Part shown: positions 28,046 through 38,087 of the stretch, one piece after another
Layout of the letters: each line of letters begins with the position of its first letter
How positions within the stretch are numbered: the stretch's first letter is position 1
Assembly (NCBI GenBank): GCA_017410265.1
Contig: JAFQRC010000006.1
Location: 26,070-90,069, forward strand
DNA length: 64,000 bases
Source of the DNA: Ruminococcus sp.
GTDB lineage: Bacteria; Bacillota; Clostridia; Oscillospirales; Acutalibacteraceae
Direction of reading: 5' to 3'
Translations under genes and position numbers: made by a program
Notes under the pieces: model-generated
Told to the model about the DNA's origin: nothing
Databases searched by the model: none
The model's input: only the letters and a program-made list of their open reading frames with translations

Positions 28046-29329
28046 TTGACTTTTAATATTATTACTTTAGGCTGTAAAGTTAATCAGTATGAATCCCAGC
28101 TTATGTATGAATATTTATGCGATGCTGGTTTTGTGCCGTCAGACGAAAATATAGCTGATATAACTGTTATCAACTCGTGCACTGTTACTCACACAAGTGA
28201 TTCCAAAAATCGCAAGGTTATTAATCGTACAAGAAGAGAAAACCCTGACTCGATTATTGTACTCACTGGCTGTATGCCTCAGGCATTTTCGACGGATACT
28301 GAGCTTTTCAGGGATTGTGACATCGTGCTTGGTAATGTCAGCCGTAAGAAACTTGTCCCCTCAATCAAAAAGTTTATGATTGATAAAGTTCAAATTATTG
28401 ATATAGCTGAGCATAAAAACGGTGAAGAATTCGAAGAAATGCGTGTTAATAAATTTTTGGAGAGAACTCGTGCGTTTGTTAAAATAGAAGACGGTTGTAA
28501 CCGCTTCTGCTCTTATTGCATCATTCCGTATGCAAGAGGAAGAGTGCGTTCAAAGTCAATTGATGACCTAAGAGAAGAGGCAAGAGTCCTTTCGCAGAAA
28601 GGCTATAAAGAAATTGTGTTAGTTGGTATCAATCTTTCAGCCTACGGTCAGGATATAAATGCTACTCTCAGCGATGCTGTAGAGTGCGTTTGCGGTGTTG
28701 ATGGGATAGAGCGAGTCCGACTTTCTTCCTTAGAACCTGAGCTTATGACAGAAGATGTACTTCTGAGACTTGCCGCACAACCGAAATTCTGCCCACATTT
28801 TCATTTATCCCTCCAGAGTGGTTGTACTGATACTCTTAAGCGAATGCACCGACATTATACAGCTGATGAATACGCTGAGATAGTATCAAATATCCGTCGC
28901 ATTTTTGACAACCCGTCTATCACAACGGATATTATGGTCGGATTTGCAGGTGAAACTGAAGAGGAATTCAAAGTGAGCCTCGATTTTTCTGATTATATCA
29001 GCTTTGCAAAAGTTCATGTATTCTCATATTCTCGCAGAAAAGGCACTCTTGCTGATAAAATGCCTGACCAGGTTAACCCTCTGACTAAGAGTGAAAGAAG
29101 TAAAATAATGATTGAGCATACTGAAAACAAACGCAGAGAATTTCTTTTATCACAGGTCGGAAGGGTAGAAGAGGTGCTATTTGAAACTAAAAATAGAAAC
29201 GGTTTTTATGAAGGTTATACCAAAAACTACACACCCGTCTATACAAAGTCAGACACAGATATTATCGGTGAAATCATTTCTGTTAAAATAACTGAAGCTA
29301 AAGACGATTACTGTATGGCTACTCTGTGA
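28046..29329 (+). CDS. mtaB: tRNA t6A37 methylthiotransferase MtaB
   Basis: 427 residues. It converts t6A at position 37 of tRNAs reading ANN codons to ms2t6A with two iron-sulfur clusters and SAM. The N-terminal UPF0004 domain has its Cys ligands (TLGCKVNQYES, NSCTVTH, TGCMPQ), then the radical SAM motif CNRFCSYCIIPYARGR, then a TRAM-like end. Start is a TTG at 28046 with GAGGTG 5 nt upstream. Its substrate nucleoside is made by a pathway whose tsaE and tsaB lie at 42.8-44 kb. The 3' end overlaps the convergent GHL10 gene by 11 bp. Confidence 0.95.
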   Translation: MTFNIITLGCKVNQYESQLMYEYLCDAGFVPSDENIADITVINSCTVTHTSDSKNRKVINRTRRENPDSIIVLTGCMPQAFSTDTELFRDCDIVLGNVSRKKLVPSIKKFMIDKVQIIDIAEHKNGEEFEEMRVNKFLERTRAFVKIEDGCNRFCSYCIIPYARGRVRSKSIDDLREEARVLSQKGYKEIVLVGINLSAYGQDINATLSDAVECVCGVDGIERVRLSSLEPELMTEDVLLRLAAQPKFCPHFHLSLQSGCTDTLKRMHRHYTADEYAEIVSNIRRIFDNPSITTDIMVGFAGETEEEFKVSLDFSDYISFAKVHVFSYSRRKGTLADKMPDQVNPLTKSERSKIMIEHTENKRREFLLSQVGRVEEVLFETKNRNGFYEGYTKNYTPVYTKSDTDIIGEIISVKITEAKDDYCMATL

Positions 29330-30509
29330 TGCCAATAAGATAGTTTACAACATTTTTGATTTCAGCTTCGTTTTCTTTACTTTCAAAGCTTTCGTAACTG
29401 TAAAGCATAATGCCATCGGCTCCTTGAGTTTTGGATATTTCAATTTCATTTTTCAGTATATCGTCATTATCAAGCCATGTGCCTTCATCTTCACTGCTTC
29501 CGCCTTTATAGCCTGCTAGTCCGATGTATAGTTTCAGTTTTTTGTGTTTTTCAAGTTTTATCCAGTCATCAAGACTTTCTTCGAAAGTAAGCGCAGGATT
29601 ATCTAAGCTGAAATAAATCTGCGGACAGATGTAGTCTATATATCCCTCATTTTTGCACCAGGTTATAACATCAGCTGAGAGCACCTTATTATTATTTATG
29701 TTACCCTGAGGAGATATTCCAAATTCAATCTTCTCTGAATATTTATGTATTGCTTTATACACTTTTTTAATAAGTAAGTTCACATTATTCATTCGCCAGT
29801 CTTCTTTTGACAGCGGATTTGATACTGATGCTTTGTACATTTGATATTGCTCTGAATCAACTTCGTCACTGTTTTCAGGATAAAAGTAGTCGTCAAACTG
29901 GATCCCGTCAACATCATAGTTTCTCACAATTTCTATAACTCCGTTTACTATCAGCTTTTGAGCTTCTTCGCTTGAGGGGTCTAAGTATACATTTTTGTTG
30001 TGAATAAATCCAATTGAATTATTTTTGACATACGGATTGTTATCGCAGAGCTTTTTTGGCGTTTCGTTTGTTGAAACTCTGTATGGGTTAATCCACGCAT
30101 GAACGCTGATTGATTCTTTGTGGCACATATCACAGATTATTTCAAGTGGGTCGAAGTTTGGGTTTTTACCCTGAGTACCCGTTAAAATGTGTGACCACGG
30201 ATAGTAGCTTGATTTGTATAGCGCGTCCGAAAAAGGTCTTACTTGGAAAACAAGCGTGTTAAAACCACTTTCCTTTGTTGTATTTATTATTTTTTCAATC
30301 TTTTTTACAAAGCTTTCTTTGGTCATATCGGTGTTTTGCATATCAAGTGTTATGTAGCTGACCCATATACCTTTCATATACTCATTAACTTCGTCGTGTG
30401 TTGCACTGTCGGTGTTTACTGTTTTGATGTTTTTTTCACCAACAACAATTATTGACAGTATAAGTATGACTATTGATAGCAGAAACGGAGTTATTCTGTA
30501 TTTGTTCAA
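29319..30509 (-). CDS. GHL10-type glycosyl hydrolase-like protein
   Basis: 396 residues. An N-terminal hydrophobic segment (FLLSIVILILSIIVVG) acts as signal or anchor. The rest is the GHL10 (formerly DUF187) TIM-barrel: KGIWVSYITL, LVFQVRPFSDALY, HAWINPYRV, GIQFDDYFYP and ISPQGNINN are diagnostic. Members are extracytoplasmic and thought to act on glycans, possibly peptidoglycan, but substrates are mostly unproven. The start is a TTG at 30509 with GGAAGTGA upstream. It diverges from the DUF1294 gene with only 24 bp between starts. Confidence 0.87.
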   Translation of the reverse strand: MNKYRITPFLLSIVILILSIIVVGEKNIKTVNTDSATHDEVNEYMKGIWVSYITLDMQNTDMTKESFVKKIEKIINTTKESGFNTLVFQVRPFSDALYKSSYYPWSHILTGTQGKNPNFDPLEIICDMCHKESISVHAWINPYRVSTNETPKKLCDNNPYVKNNSIGFIHNKNVYLDPSSEEAQKLIVNGVIEIVRNYDVDGIQFDDYFYPENSDEVDSEQYQMYKASVSNPLSKEDWRMNNVNLLIKKVYKAIHKYSEKIEFGISPQGNINNNKVLSADVITWCKNEGYIDYICPQIYFSLDNPALTFEESLDDWIKLEKHKKLKLYIGLAGYKGGSSEDEGTWLDNDDILKNEIEISKTQGADGIMLYSYESFESKENEAEIKNVVNYLIGITE

Positions 30510-30533
30510 AATATCACTTCCAAGGTTTTTATT

Positions 30534-30806
30534 ATGTTGTATGAGTTCTTTGTTATTTATTTTATAATCGTGAGTATCCTTGCTGTGCTTATCACAATAT
30601 TTGATAAAATCAGTGCTAAGCTTAATAAATGGAGAATACCTGAAAAAGTGTTGCTTACAATATCTGCTTTAGGCGGAAGCGTTGCGATGCTTCTTACAAT
30701 GTTTCTGATTCGTCACAAAACCCGCAAACCCAAGTTTATGATAGGAATACCTGTGACAATCGCTTTACAGACTTTTCTTATTGTATTTGTAATGGTGGCT
30801 GTATGA
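30534..30806 (+). CDS. DUF1294 small membrane protein
   Basis: 90 residues with about three membrane helices. Matches DUF1294 in size and pattern (FDKISAKLNKWRIPEKVLL and GGSVAMLLTMFLIRHKTRKPKF). Function unknown. An AAGG ribosome site lies near the ATG. Its end overlaps the next gene by 4 bp (ATGA), so the two are translated together. Confidence 0.85.
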   Translation: MLYEFFVIYFIIVSILAVLITIFDKISAKLNKWRIPEKVLLTISALGGSVAMLLTMFLIRHKTRKPKFMIGIPVTIALQTFLIVFVMVAV

Positions 30807-31708
30807 ACATAGAGTATAATTCTAATAGAGAAAAAACAATATCCTTTACAGTACCTGAAAACTGCGATAAGATTGATGCTAAGACTTTTCTCAGAAAGCA
30901 TTGTGAACTGTCTGCACGCACTTTGTCAAAATTAAAGCGGACTAATTTAGGTATAACAAGAAACGGTGAGCTTTTAAAGACAACCGATGTACTTAATGTG
31001 GGTGATGTTGTTGTTCTTGCTATGCCTGATGATGTAAATGAGATATCCCCGATAAAAGGTGAGCTTGAAATTCTTTTCGAGGATGAGTATATTCTGGTTG
31101 TTAATAAGCCACCGCTTATGCCGGTACATCCGACAAAAATTCATCAGGAAGATACCCTTGCTAATATAGTCAGTTATTATATGAAAAAAAGGGGAGAACA
31201 CTATACTTTCCGTGCTGTCAATCGCCTCGACAGAGATACCTCGGGTTGTCTTCTTTTAGCAAAGGACAGATATTGTGCAAACTCTTTGCCTTCTTCTGCA
31301 GCCAAAGAGTATGTCGCGGTGTGTGAGGGCGAAATAAAAGAGAGTGGAACAATTAACAAGCCGATAAAGGTTATGGTGGGGCGCTCTATTCAGCGGGTTG
31401 TTGCTGATGACGGAGCACGCTCAGTGACTCATTATTTCCCTTTGAGATATAAAAATGGTCATACTCTGACACGCTTTGTTCTTGAAACCGGAAGAACTCA
31501 TCAGATTCGTTGCCATATGAGTAGTATTGGTCATCCTTTAGCGGGCGATGATATGTACTACGGCTCGCTAGCATTTATCACCCGCCAGGCACTGCACTGC
31601 AGAAAAATCAGCTTTACTCACCCTATAACTCAGGAATACATTGAGGTTATCAGCCCTCTTCCAAAGGATATCTGCTTTGTTTTAGGCGAAGAAAGAATAG
31701 ATTTATAG
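30803..31708 (+). CDS. RluA-family 23S rRNA/tRNA pseudouridine synthase
   Basis: 301 residues. An S4-like N-terminal RNA-binding part (LRKHCELSARTLSKLKR) is followed by the catalytic domain with VNRLDRDTSGCLLLAK, which holds the nucleophile Asp, and GRTHQIRCHMSSIGHPLAGD. It isomerises uridine to pseudouridine, probably in 23S rRNA; RluD is the closest guess but the exact site is not set by sequence. It overlaps DUF1294 by 4 bp. Confidence 0.9.
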   Translation: MNIEYNSNREKTISFTVPENCDKIDAKTFLRKHCELSARTLSKLKRTNLGITRNGELLKTTDVLNVGDVVVLAMPDDVNEISPIKGELEILFEDEYILVVNKPPLMPVHPTKIHQEDTLANIVSYYMKKRGEHYTFRAVNRLDRDTSGCLLLAKDRYCANSLPSSAAKEYVAVCEGEIKESGTINKPIKVMVGRSIQRVVADDGARSVTHYFPLRYKNGHTLTRFVLETGRTHQIRCHMSSIGHPLAGDDMYYGSLAFITRQALHCRKISFTHPITQEYIEVISPLPKDICFVLGEERIDL

Positions 31709-32122
31709 TTACTTGATATGTATTTTTTCTTTTGTATTCACACCCTTGATTCCGCCGAGTGCAGAGAATATTATTATCGCAAGAGCTTTCAGTAATGTAA
31801 TCAGCGTGATTGTCTGCGGTCCTGAAATAAACCCGCTTATAATAATTGACAAGAGCACAATTGCACCACAGGCTAATCCGATTATCAGTCCCTGACTTCT
31901 GTTAACTCTGGCTGCTATGTATCCTCCAAAAAATACTGATACTGCATCTACAAAGATCATCAGATATTCCAGATACTCATAAGGTAGCTGGGAGCTTAGC
32001 AGTAAAACGGTAGCTACTATGCACATAAGAACAGATATCATCACAACAGATGAAACGACACCTAGTATCAGAGCTTTGATAAAAGACCTGTTTTCAGGTG
32101 TCACATTTGAAAAATAACGCAA
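31709..32122 (-). CDS. TIGR04086-family membrane protein
   Basis: About 137 residues with four membrane helices and the family's Gly-rich pattern (FFGGYIAARVNRSQGLIIGL). Unknown function; the family is typical of Clostridia and often lies beside yajC-tgt. A GTG at 32131 opens the frame, but the TTG at 32122 is the likelier start: GAGGTGA then sits 5-6 nt upstream. That ribosome site is the 3' arm of a hairpin (see regulatory entry). Confidence 0.75.
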   Translation of the reverse strand: MRYFSNVTPENRSFIKALILGVVSSVVMISVLMCIVATVLLLSSQLPYEYLEYLMIFVDAVSVFFGGYIAARVNRSQGLIIGLACGAIVLLSIIISGFISGPQTITLITLLKALAIIIFSALGGIKGVNTKEKIHIK

Positions 32123-32157
32123 AAAAATCACCTCTGATACATAAGTATTCAGAGGTG
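32121..32157 (-). promoter_or_regulatory. Hairpin with T tract between yajC and the TIGR04086 gene
   Basis: CACCTCTGA (32129-32137) pairs with TCAGAGGTG (32149-32157), extended inside. On the minus strand the arm CAGAGGTG is followed by seven T. It looks like a yajC terminator, yet its 3' arm is also the ribosome site and its T run the spacer of the next gene. Confidence 0.65.
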
Positions 32158-32190
32158 AACTTTTTTAGTATTAAATTATTTATCGTTGTT

Positions 32191-32526
32191 TTATTCAGCT
32201 TTTTCTTTCTTAGCCTTTTTTTCAGCCTTTGGATCAACAGGCTTTTTATTATCAACGCTTGAGATGCCCCACTTTTTGATTTTCATCTTAATTCTGTCTG
32301 GACCTGTCTCAATAATAAAAGCGTCTTCGTCGTCTTTAACAGCAACAACCTTGCCTATGATACCGCCGATTGTTGTTACATCATCGCCGATAGTGATGCT
32401 TTTCTTCATTTCTTCTTCAGCTTTTCTCTTCTTTGAGTTAGGTCTGATAAGGAAGAAGTACATTGCTGCAAAAATTAAAACATAGATAATAATCATTCCG
32501 TAAGGTGAACTCATAAATCCTTCCAT
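32191..32526 (-). CDS. yajC: Preprotein translocase subunit YajC
   Basis: 111 residues. One N-terminal membrane helix (MIIIYVLIFAAMYFFLIRPN), then the YajC core (MKKSITIGDDVTTIGGIIGKV), then a Lys/Glu-rich tail. It accompanies SecDF in protein export. Two starts are possible (ATG 32526 or ATG 32514), both preceded by GGAT-like sites. The order queA-tgt-yajC is conserved in many bacteria. Confidence 0.93.
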   Translation of the reverse strand: MEGFMSSPYGMIIIYVLIFAAMYFFLIRPNSKKRKAEEEMKKSITIGDDVTTIGGIIGKVVAVKDDEDAFIIETGPDRIKMKIKKWGISSVDNKKPVDPKAEKKAKKEKAE

Positions 32527-32594
32527 AATATAAATCCTCTTTTCTTAAAATTCAAATAGTATTATATCAGCTAAATACGGAAAATGCAAGTTGA

Positions 32595-33734
<1,140 letters not shown>

Positions 33735-33741
33735 CTAGCCT

Positions 33742-34773
33742 TTATATAATCATCATACTGTCGCCAAATGAGAAGAAACGATACTTTTCCTCAACAGCTA
33801 CTTTGTATGCATTCATAGTGTTTTCATATCCCGTGAAAGCCGAAACGAGCATAATCAGAGTGCTTTCAGGCAGATGAAAGTTTGTTACAAGACCATCGAG
33901 CACTTTGAATTCAAATCCAGGATAAATAAAAATATCAGTAAAACCCTCGCAGGGGATGATTTCTCCGTATTTATCAGCAACACTTTCTAGTGTTCTACAT
34001 GATGTAGTGCCGACCGCGATAACACGCTTGCCGTTTTGCTTTGTTTCTTTTATAAGCTGAGCGGTAGCTTTCGGAATTTCATAGTGCTCAGAGTGCATCT
34101 TGTGCTCAGTGATTTCGTCAACCTTAACAGGTCTGAAAGTACCTAAGCCGACATGAAGCGTTACATAACCTATGTTAACTCCCTTGTCTTTGATTTTCCT
34201 CAGTAACTCTTTTGTGAAATGAAGTCCTGCAGTTGGAGCAGCAGCAGAGCCCAGCTCGTTTGAGTAAACTGTCTGATAACGCTCTTTATCCTGAAGCTTT
34301 TCAGTGATGTAAGGGGGGAGAGGCATCTGACCGATTTTATCAAGGGCTGAATAGATATTCTCATCATCTCTACAGGAAAACTCGACAATACGATTTCCTT
34401 CTTCTGTTACATCGTGAACGGTAGCTGTCATGATGCCGTCGCCAAATGTGAATCTGGTACCAGGTTTTGCCTTTTTGCCTGGTTTTGCGAGTGTTTCCCA
34501 GGTGTTGTTTTCAACTTGTCTTAGCATGAGAAATTCAACACTTGCTCCGGTATCTTCCTTTACACCGTAAATTCGAGCAGGCAATACTCTTGAGTCGTTG
34601 AGTATAAGGCAGTCACCTTCGTTTAACATATCGACTATATCGTAAAAATGTTTATGAGAAATACTGCCATCTTGTTTTGATAAAACCATCATTTTCGAGC
34701 TATCTCTGGGCTCTAGAGGAGTCTGTGCAATCAGCTCTTTTGGCAGGTCATAATAAAAATCAACAGTTTTCAT
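33742..34773 (-). CDS. queA: S-adenosylmethionine:tRNA ribosyltransferase-isomerase
   Basis: 343 residues. It builds epoxyqueuosine on preQ1-tRNA using the ribosyl part of SAM. Motifs: [40 protein letters not shown] and [17 protein letters not shown]. First gene of the cluster with tgt, yajC and the TIGR04086 gene, divergent from asd. Confidence 0.97.
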   Translation of the reverse strand: MKTVDFYYDLPKELIAQTPLEPRDSSKMMVLSKQDGSISHKHFYDIVDMLNEGDCLILNDSRVLPARIYGVKEDTGASVEFLMLRQVENNTWETLAKPGKKAKPGTRFTFGDGIMTATVHDVTEEGNRIVEFSCRDDENIYSALDKIGQMPLPPYITEKLQDKERYQTVYSNELGSAAAPTAGLHFTKELLRKIKDKGVNIGYVTLHVGLGTFRPVKVDEITEHKMHSEHYEIPKATAQLIKETKQNGKRVIAVGTTSCRTLESVADKYGEIIPCEGFTDIFIYPGFEFKVLDGLVTNFHLPESTLIMLVSAFTGYENTMNAYKVAVEEKYRFFSFGDSMMII

Positions 34774-34823
34774 TTTAATAGCCTTTCAAATTTATATATT
34801 CTGATATTATTACCCAAATGAAA

Positions 34824-34852
34824 TTGACAAAGAATTGTCGTAGTGGTATAGT
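34824..34852 (+). promoter_or_regulatory. Promoter of asd
   Basis: Perfect TTGACA (34824-34829), exactly 17 bp, TATAGT (34847-34852). The ~100-nt leader that follows is AT-rich; I see no lysine riboswitch or T-box in it. Confidence 0.75.
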
Positions 34853-34958
34853 ATAAAATAAGAAAAAATGCAAAAATGTGTGTATTCGAACATAACATAT
34901 ATAATATATTATTATTGAAGAAAACACAACCGTTTTTTAAAAAATCGGAGGAATTATT

Positions 34959-36044
34959 ATGAAACAGTATAAAGTAGGTATTATTGGTGCAACAGGTATG
35001 GTTGGTCAGAGATTTGCTCTCTTGCTTGAAAACCACCCTTGGTTTAAAGTTACTGCATTAGCAGCCAGCCCTCGTTCTGCTGGTAAAACATACGAAGAAT
35101 GTGTTAAAGACAGATGGGCGATGACTTCACCTATCCCTGAAAGTATGAAAGATATGGTTATCATGGACGCGAGCAAGGTTGAGGAGGTTGCATCTCTCGT
35201 TGACTTTGTATTCTGCGCTGTTGATATGAAAAAAGATGAAATCAGAGCACTTGAAGAAGCTTACGCAAAAGCTGAGTGCCCTGTAATGTCTAACAACTCT
35301 GCTCATCGTATGACAGAAGATGTTCCTATGATTATTCCTGAGATTAACTCAGACCACGCTAAGATTATTAAAGCTCAGCGTGAGCGTCTTGGCACAAAGC
35401 GCGGTTTTATTTCAGTTAAGTCGAACTGCTCTCTCCAGAGCTATGTTCCTGCTATCCATCCACTTAAAGAGAAATATAATGTTAACAAAGTTCTTGCTTG
35501 TACATATCAGGCTATTTCAGGTGCAGGCAAAACTTTTGAGCGTTGGCCTGAGATGGTAGATAATGTAATCCCATATATCGGCGGAGAGGAAGAAAAGAGT
35601 GAGCAGGAGCCACTCAAAATCTGGGGTAACATCGTTGATGGTAAAATCGTTCCAACTGATGATATCTCTATTACTTCACAGTGTATCCGTGTTCCTGTTT
35701 CTGATGGTCACTCAGCAGCTGTATTTATGTCATTTGGCTGCGAGAATAAACCATCTGTTGAAGAAGTTATCGCTGAGTGGGAAAGTTATGTTGGCAGAGC
35801 TCAGGAGTTAAATCTCCCATCAGCTCCGAAACACTTCCTGCACTACTTCACAGAACCTGACCGTCCACAGATCAAGTCAGAGCGTAATCTCGAAAACGGT
35901 ATGGCTGTTTCTATCGGCAGACTCAGAGAAGATACTCAGTATGATATGAAGTTTGTTTGTATGTCACATAATACACTCAGAGGTGCTGCAGGTGGCGCTG
36001 TTCTTTTGGCAGAGCTCCTTTGCGCTGAGGGTTATCTCGACTAA
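34959..36044 (+). CDS. asd: Aspartate-semialdehyde dehydrogenase
   Basis: 361 residues. It reduces aspartyl phosphate with NADPH to the semialdehyde, feeding lysine/DAP, threonine and methionine. Rossmann motif VGIIGATGMVGQRFA; the active-site Cys is in VKSNCSLQSYVP. The sequence resembles the longer archaeal/fungal-type branch of the family rather than the E. coli type. GGAGG lies before the ATG. It is followed by dapA and dapB, which use its product. Confidence 0.95.
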   Translation: MKQYKVGIIGATGMVGQRFALLLENHPWFKVTALAASPRSAGKTYEECVKDRWAMTSPIPESMKDMVIMDASKVEEVASLVDFVFCAVDMKKDEIRALEEAYAKAECPVMSNNSAHRMTEDVPMIIPEINSDHAKIIKAQRERLGTKRGFISVKSNCSLQSYVPAIHPLKEKYNVNKVLACTYQAISGAGKTFERWPEMVDNVIPYIGGEEEKSEQEPLKIWGNIVDGKIVPTDDISITSQCIRVPVSDGHSAAVFMSFGCENKPSVEEVIAEWESYVGRAQELNLPSAPKHFLHYFTEPDRPQIKSERNLENGMAVSIGRLREDTQYDMKFVCMSHNTLRGAAGGAVLLAELLCAEGYLD

Positions 36045-36075
36045 TATATTTTGACTAAAATAATTGGAGGACTAT

Positions 36076-36978
36076 ATGAGTAAACCAATTTTTACAGGTT
36101 CAGGTGTTGCTCTTATCACACCGATGAAGGCTGACGGTAGCGTCAACTATGATGTGTTGGGTCAGCTTCTTGAATTTCAGATTGAAAACGGTACTGATGC
36201 GATTATTGCGTGCGGTACTACCGGTGAGGCTGCTACTTTGTCTGTAAAGGAGCATTGTGAAGTGCTTTCTTTTGTATCAGAAAAGGTTAACGGCAGAATT
36301 CCTGTTATCGCAGGTACCGGTAGTAACGATACGAATACAGCTATTGAGCTTTCTAAATCTGCTCAGATTAGCGGTGCTGATGCACTTTTGTGTGTAACTC
36401 CTTATTATAATAAAACATCACAGACAGGTCTTATCCGTCATTTTGAAACAATTGCTGACAACGTTGACCTTCCTATGATTTTATACAATGTTCCAAGCCG
36501 TACAGGTTGCAACATCGCTCCTAAGACTTATGCAGAGCTCTGCAAACACGAGAATATCGTTGCTACTAAGGAAGCTAATGGTGATGTTTCTTCTGTATCT
36601 CAGACTCGTTCGCTTTGTGGAGATAAGCTTGATATCTACTCGGGTAACGACGACCAGACTGTACCGTTTATGTCGCTCGGTGCTTTAGGTGTTATCTCTG
36701 TATTTGCTAACTTCTGTCCACAGGAAATGCATAAGATTTGTCAGCTTTGTCTTGAGAATAACTTCGTTGAGGCTGCTAAGATGAACTTCCATTATGTTGA
36801 ACTTATGGATATTATGTTCTCTGATGTTAACCCGATTCCTGTAAAAACTGCTATGAACCTTGTAGGCTTTGATGCTGGTGAGTGCAGATTACCGCTTGTT
36901 CCTATGAGCTACAGAGGCTACCACGACCTTAAGGATTGTCTTTCAAGATACGACCTTATTGGTAAATATTCAAAATGA
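36076..36978 (+). CDS. dapA: 4-hydroxy-tetrahydrodipicolinate synthase
   Basis: 300 residues. It condenses pyruvate with aspartate semialdehyde. Motifs: GSGVALITPM, ACGTTGEAATLS, YYNKTSQTGL, YNVPSRTG, and the Schiff-base Lys in IVATKEANGD. A TTG at 36064 lies inside the ribosome site, so the ATG at 36076 (GGAGG 5 nt upstream) is used. Second gene of the DAP cluster. Confidence 0.97.
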   Translation: MSKPIFTGSGVALITPMKADGSVNYDVLGQLLEFQIENGTDAIIACGTTGEAATLSVKEHCEVLSFVSEKVNGRIPVIAGTGSNDTNTAIELSKSAQISGADALLCVTPYYNKTSQTGLIRHFETIADNVDLPMILYNVPSRTGCNIAPKTYAELCKHENIVATKEANGDVSSVSQTRSLCGDKLDIYSGNDDQTVPFMSLGALGVISVFANFCPQEMHKICQLCLENNFVEAAKMNFHYVELMDIMFSDVNPIPVKTAMNLVGFDAGECRLPLVPMSYRGYHDLKDCLSRYDLIGKYSK

Positions 36979-36983
36979 TTTTT

Positions 36984-37008
36984 ACAGGGCGTTTTTACGC
37001 CCTGTTTT
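36984..37008 (+). terminator. Hairpin terminator between dapA and dapB
   Basis: ACAGGGCG (36984-36991) pairs with CGCCCTGT (36998-37005), loop TTTTTA, then TTTA. The short T tract suggests partial read-through into dapB. Confidence 0.65.
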
Positions 37009-37038
37009 ACTAACTTGTGATATAAAGGGGAAGTTTAA

Positions 37039-37791
37039 ATGACTGATATTATTCTAAACGGCTGTAATGGCAAAATGGGTGCCGCTGTTACTAAAGCTGT
37101 AGCAGAGCGTGACGATTGTCGTATTGTTGCGGGTGTTGATTTATATGGAGATAATGCTGAATATAAAGTATATCGCAGTTTTTCGGAGCTTGATGTCAAG
37201 GGCGATGTTGTAATCGACTTTTCTAATCCATCGGTTCTTGATTCAATGCTCTCTTTTGCTAAAGATACAAAAACTCCGCTTATTATATGTACAACAGGTT
37301 TTTCAGAATCTCAGGTTGCTAAGTTAAAGGAAGCTTCAAAGGAAGTTGCTGTTTTTTATTCAGGTAATATGTCACTTGGCATCAATCTTATTATTGAGCT
37401 CTCTAAGAAAGCTGCTGCTATCTTAGGTGACACCTTTGATGTAGAGATAATCGAAAAGCATCACAATCAGAAAATCGATGCTCCGTCGGGTACTGCTCTT
37501 ATGATAGCTGATGGTATTTCTGATGTTCTTGCTGATTCGCAGTATGTATACGACAGACACAGCTACCGTAAAAAGCGTGATAAAAACGAAATTGGTATCC
37601 ACGCTGTCCGTGGTGGTACAATTGTCGGTGAACATGAAGTAATATTCGCTGGTCACGACGAGATTTTCTCTTTGAAACATCAAGCGCTTTCCAAAGAAGT
37701 ATTTGCTGTCGGTGCTGTAAATGCCGCTGTTTATCTTAAGGGTAAAGAAAGCGGAATGTATGATATGGGAAGTTTGCTTTCTGAAACTTAA
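37039..37791 (+). CDS. dapB: 4-hydroxy-tetrahydrodipicolinate reductase
   Basis: 250 residues. It makes tetrahydrodipicolinate with NAD(P)H in the lysine/peptidoglycan DAP pathway. Motifs: LNGCNGKMGAAVTKAV, the catalytic EKHHNQKIDAPSGTAL, and AVRGGTIVGEHEVIFAG. GGGGAAG lies before the ATG. Third gene of the cluster. Confidence 0.97.
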   Translation: MTDIILNGCNGKMGAAVTKAVAERDDCRIVAGVDLYGDNAEYKVYRSFSELDVKGDVVIDFSNPSVLDSMLSFAKDTKTPLIICTTGFSESQVAKLKEASKEVAVFYSGNMSLGINLIIELSKKAAAILGDTFDVEIIEKHHNQKIDAPSGTALMIADGISDVLADSQYVYDRHSYRKKRDKNEIGIHAVRGGTIVGEHEVIFAGHDEIFSLKHQALSKEVFAVGAVNAAVYLKGKESGMYDMGSLLSET

Positions 37792-37802
37792 TATTAGATT
37801 TA

Positions 37803-37851
37803 ACACCTCTATATTTTTACACATATTATGGTAATAAAAATGTAGAGGTGT
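37803..37851 (+). promoter_or_regulatory. Long hairpin that pairs the ribosome site of the DUF3343 gene
   Basis: 17-bp stem with one G-T pair: 37803-37819 with 37835-37851, 15-nt loop. The 3' arm contains GAGGTG (37845-37850), the ribosome site 9 nt before the ATG at 37860. It may terminate dapB transcripts, block translation, or both; the following tract is AAATTTTTA rather than a clean T run. Confidence 0.65.
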
Positions 37852-37859
37852 AAATTTTT

Positions 37860-38087
37860 ATGGAAAAACAACTTATTCTTGTTCCGTCAGTTACTTATGC
37901 AATGAAAGCAAAAAGTATACTTGATCGCTACAAGCTTAGATCATATATTGAAAGAACCCCGAAAACTCATCAGATGTATTCCTGTGGATATTGTCTTTTC
38001 GTGCCTGAAAATGCGGATACAGCTCACGATATACTTCTAAGACATGGTATTAGAATCATCGGAAGAGTGGCGCGTGATAGCTCATGA
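37860..38087 (+). CDS. DUF3343 putative Se/S carrier-like protein
   Basis: 75 residues with the family's CGYCLFVP Cys pair and an N-terminal VPSVTYAMKAKSILD. PF11823 proteins are proposed sulfur or selenium carriers because they sit beside cysteine-desulfurase-like enzymes, as here: its stop overlaps the next ATG by 4 bp. Role inferred from context. Confidence 0.8.
   Translation: MEKQLILVPSVTYAMKAKSILDRYKLRSYIERTPKTHQMYSCGYCLFVPENADTAHDILLRHGIRIIGRVARDSS

Noticed and set aside
34780..34958. Lysine riboswitch or T-box before asd
   Set aside because: The leader is too short and AT-rich; no matching conserved elements were seen.
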